DNA from: Amanita rubescens
Lineage: Eukaryota > Basidiomycota > Agaricomycetes > Agaricales > Amanitaceae
Direction: 5' to 3'
Length of the DNA stretch: 64,000 nucleotides
NCBI GenBank assembly: GCA_015039365.1
Contig: WION01000003.1
Coordinates: forward strand, 992,001 to 1,056,000
The notes under the pieces are model-generated. The model saw nothing but the letters and a program-made list of their open reading frames with translations, was not told the origin of the DNA and ran no database searches. A program made the position numbers and the translations under genes. Shown here piece by piece: positions 62,394 to 64,000 of the stretch; within the stretch, counting starts at the first letter, position 1; each line of letters starts with the position of its first letter.

Positions 62394-64000
62394 ATGTCCA
62401 GAATCCTATCAATCGCTGCTAATGCGTATGTCGTATTCGCCGGTTATTCTTTGTTGCTGATTGCGTCTTAGCCTATGCGCAGGGGGTCTTTTCACCCTCC
62501 CTCTCCTGTCCCCAGTATTAGTGTCCCACCTCAAGTTCACGCAACCCCAGCTGACTACCGTGTTCCTCGCGTACGCGCTTGATTTACGTGCCCTGATGGC
62601 TTCTTAAGACCCTTCTAGTGGCATGATCGGACAATATCCACTAGCGCCTGTCGCTGGCGAAGTCGTTGACCGTTATGGGCCTCGGATATGCTCGCTAGCC
62701 GCTGGCATCTTCTATGTTCTGTCGTTTGGGGGTTTCGCTTCCCAATTATTGCTTGCGCCTGACGGGGCGAACCACGCTTCTCTGTCTTCCTTTCGTATCC
62801 TCGTGCTCTGCTCTCTGTTAGCGGGGTTTGGGACAGTGGCCTCGTAAGCTATCAGTATATGGTTCGGGGGCATTTTGCTTAACTTCTCCTCTGCGTTAGG
62901 TACTATTCAGCCCTATTCGCAGCTTCCAAGACTTTTCCAGAGTATATTGGCATCGCCTCAGGCATAAGCATGGCCCTTTTTGGTCTCTCACCCTTGTTCC
63001 TAACAGCAATTGCTTCAAGTTACTTCACCAATGATTCGGGAGATCTCAATGCAACGAAGTATATGCTGTTTCTAGCAACACTGACAGGTTTCGTGTATCT
63101 TATCGGAACACTTTCCCTCAATGGCCCCACTCGAACCGCCAACAAGTGGGAGTCAAACTCTGAACTCGTGGACGAGAATAGCTCTCTTATACCCAGAGAA
63201 TCCAGTCCTTCTAGGGAGCGAAGTTCACATGCGCACGGGCGACGTTACCCTTTGAAAGATCTGTCATTCTGGTTTCTGGCTTTGTTTTGCTTTTGCACGT
63301 TGGGTTCTGTAAGTCCTTACATCCCATAAATATCCTCGTTGGAAACCGAGTCGATAGGCCGAAATGATATTTTCCAACATCGGAACAATTGTCTTCTCTC
63401 TTCCATACAAAGCATCCTTCCCTGCCTCTTCATCCAGCGTGACTGCACAACAAGTACAACTATTGTCGTTATCCAACACGATCACACGCCTGGTAACAGG
63501 TTTCGTAGCTGATTTTGTGTCACCTGTTGTAGTACCCATTCGTGGCACGTCGACCTTACCGAGGAAACATCTCGTTAGTAGGGTCTTCTTTTTGAGTTGT
63601 CCCTCGCTCCTTCTCGCTTTGACCTTTTTTTGGTCGTCAAACATGATGAAAACTCAAGAAGACGTCTGGCCCTTAAGGTAAGACGATAGCCTGGATTTTT
63701 TTAAAAAAGATTTCAGTGTTTGACCATTTTCAGTCTCGGGATAGGCATGAGCTACGGTGCCATTTTCACACTTCTGTAGGTGTTCATATCATCTTGAAAA
63801 GGGTAGTCCTCACTGGTTTAGACCAAGCATTATTTCGGCAATATGGGGAATGGACGACGTGGGCCGTAACTTTGGTATACTAATGATGGCACCTTTCACT
63901 GGTACATCCGTGTTTTCGTACATGTATGCTTTCATATCCCAGTCTCACTCTTCTGGTGGCATATGCATTGGGCATGGTTGCTGGCGCCTCACTTTCTGGA
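62394..64000 (+). CDS. MCH1: MCH1-type major-facilitator transporter, cut by window end
   Basis: Starts MSRILSIAANA; an intron joins this to LCAGGLFTLPLLSPVLVSHLKF. Spans follow: GMIGQYPLAPVAGEVVDRYG, LAAGIFYVLSFGGFASQLLL, SSLLAGFGTVAS-type, YYSALFAASKTFPEYIGIASG and SMALFGLSPLFLTAIASSYF. A hydrophilic loop (NKWESNSELVDENSSLIPRE) divides the two halves; the second half reads DLSFWFLALFCFCTLGS, MIFSNIGTIVFSL, NTITRLVTGFVADF and GMDDVGRNFGILMMAPFTGTS. The order and the MIFSNIGT and GRNFGI blocks fit fungal Mch1, a monocarboxylate-transporter relative of uncertain substrate. The last spans lie beyond base 64000. Confidence 0.82.

Overview
The window is nuclear DNA of a filamentous fungus, most likely a mushroom-forming basidiomycete (Agaricomycetes). 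Evidence: nearly every gene is split by many short GT-AG introns (mostly about 45-60 nt), genes are packed on both strands with only tens to a few hundred bases between them, and the families are typically fungal (SEC66, PIS1, HAL4/HAL5-type kinase, MCH1-type transporter, SSO-type syntaxins). The genus cannot be fixed from the sequence. I saw no tRNA, rRNA, CRISPR array or recognisable transposon. Coordinates below span first to last coding base including introns; exon joins were read by eye.

Layout. 0.4-12.8 kb: SEC66, mitochondrial citrate synthase, an unrecognised proline-rich protein, PP2A B56 subunit, cytosolic HSP70 with EEVD end, DNA primase large subunit. 12.8-19.3 kb: phosphatidylserine synthase, NSE1 (SMC5/6), a mitochondrial AAA ATPase, phosphatidylinositol synthase. 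19.3-32 kb: a syntaxin, asparagine synthetase, a RhoGEF, a small EF-hand-like protein, PRP28 helicase, a HAL-type kinase. 32-35 kb: YOS9/OS-9 ER lectin ending in HDEL and a four-AT-hook protein. 35.4-39.7 kb: three consecutive enzymes of the kynurenine branch of tryptophan breakdown side by side (kynurenine 3-monooxygenase, kynureninase, kynurenine formamidase). 39.8-44.3 kb: PMP3-type proteolipid, eIF2B epsilon, an Ala/Glu/Lys/Pro-rich protein. 45.4-50.8 kb: NOP2 and FUN14 flanking a degenerate tandem duplication of their shared boundary, then a voltage-gated proton channel (Hv1 type). 51-64 kb: a MARVEL-like four-TM protein, a PP4R1-like HEAT protein, aspartate aminotransferase, an AN1 zinc-finger protein, a second SSO-type syntaxin, argininosuccinate lyase and an MCH1-type transporter cut by the window end.

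Most genes are core housekeeping functions. The most unusual parts are the kynurenine gene trio, whose BNA4 and BNA5 start codons lie 0-27 bp apart head to head; the NOP2/FUN14 boundary duplication, in which each gene keeps one intact copy; and the Hv1 channel. Several otherwise well-conserved genes (kynureninase, primase large subunit, PMP3) seem to need single-base frame corrections at or near short homopolymer or repeat runs. These are either draft-assembly errors or early gene decay, and raw reads are needed to tell which.
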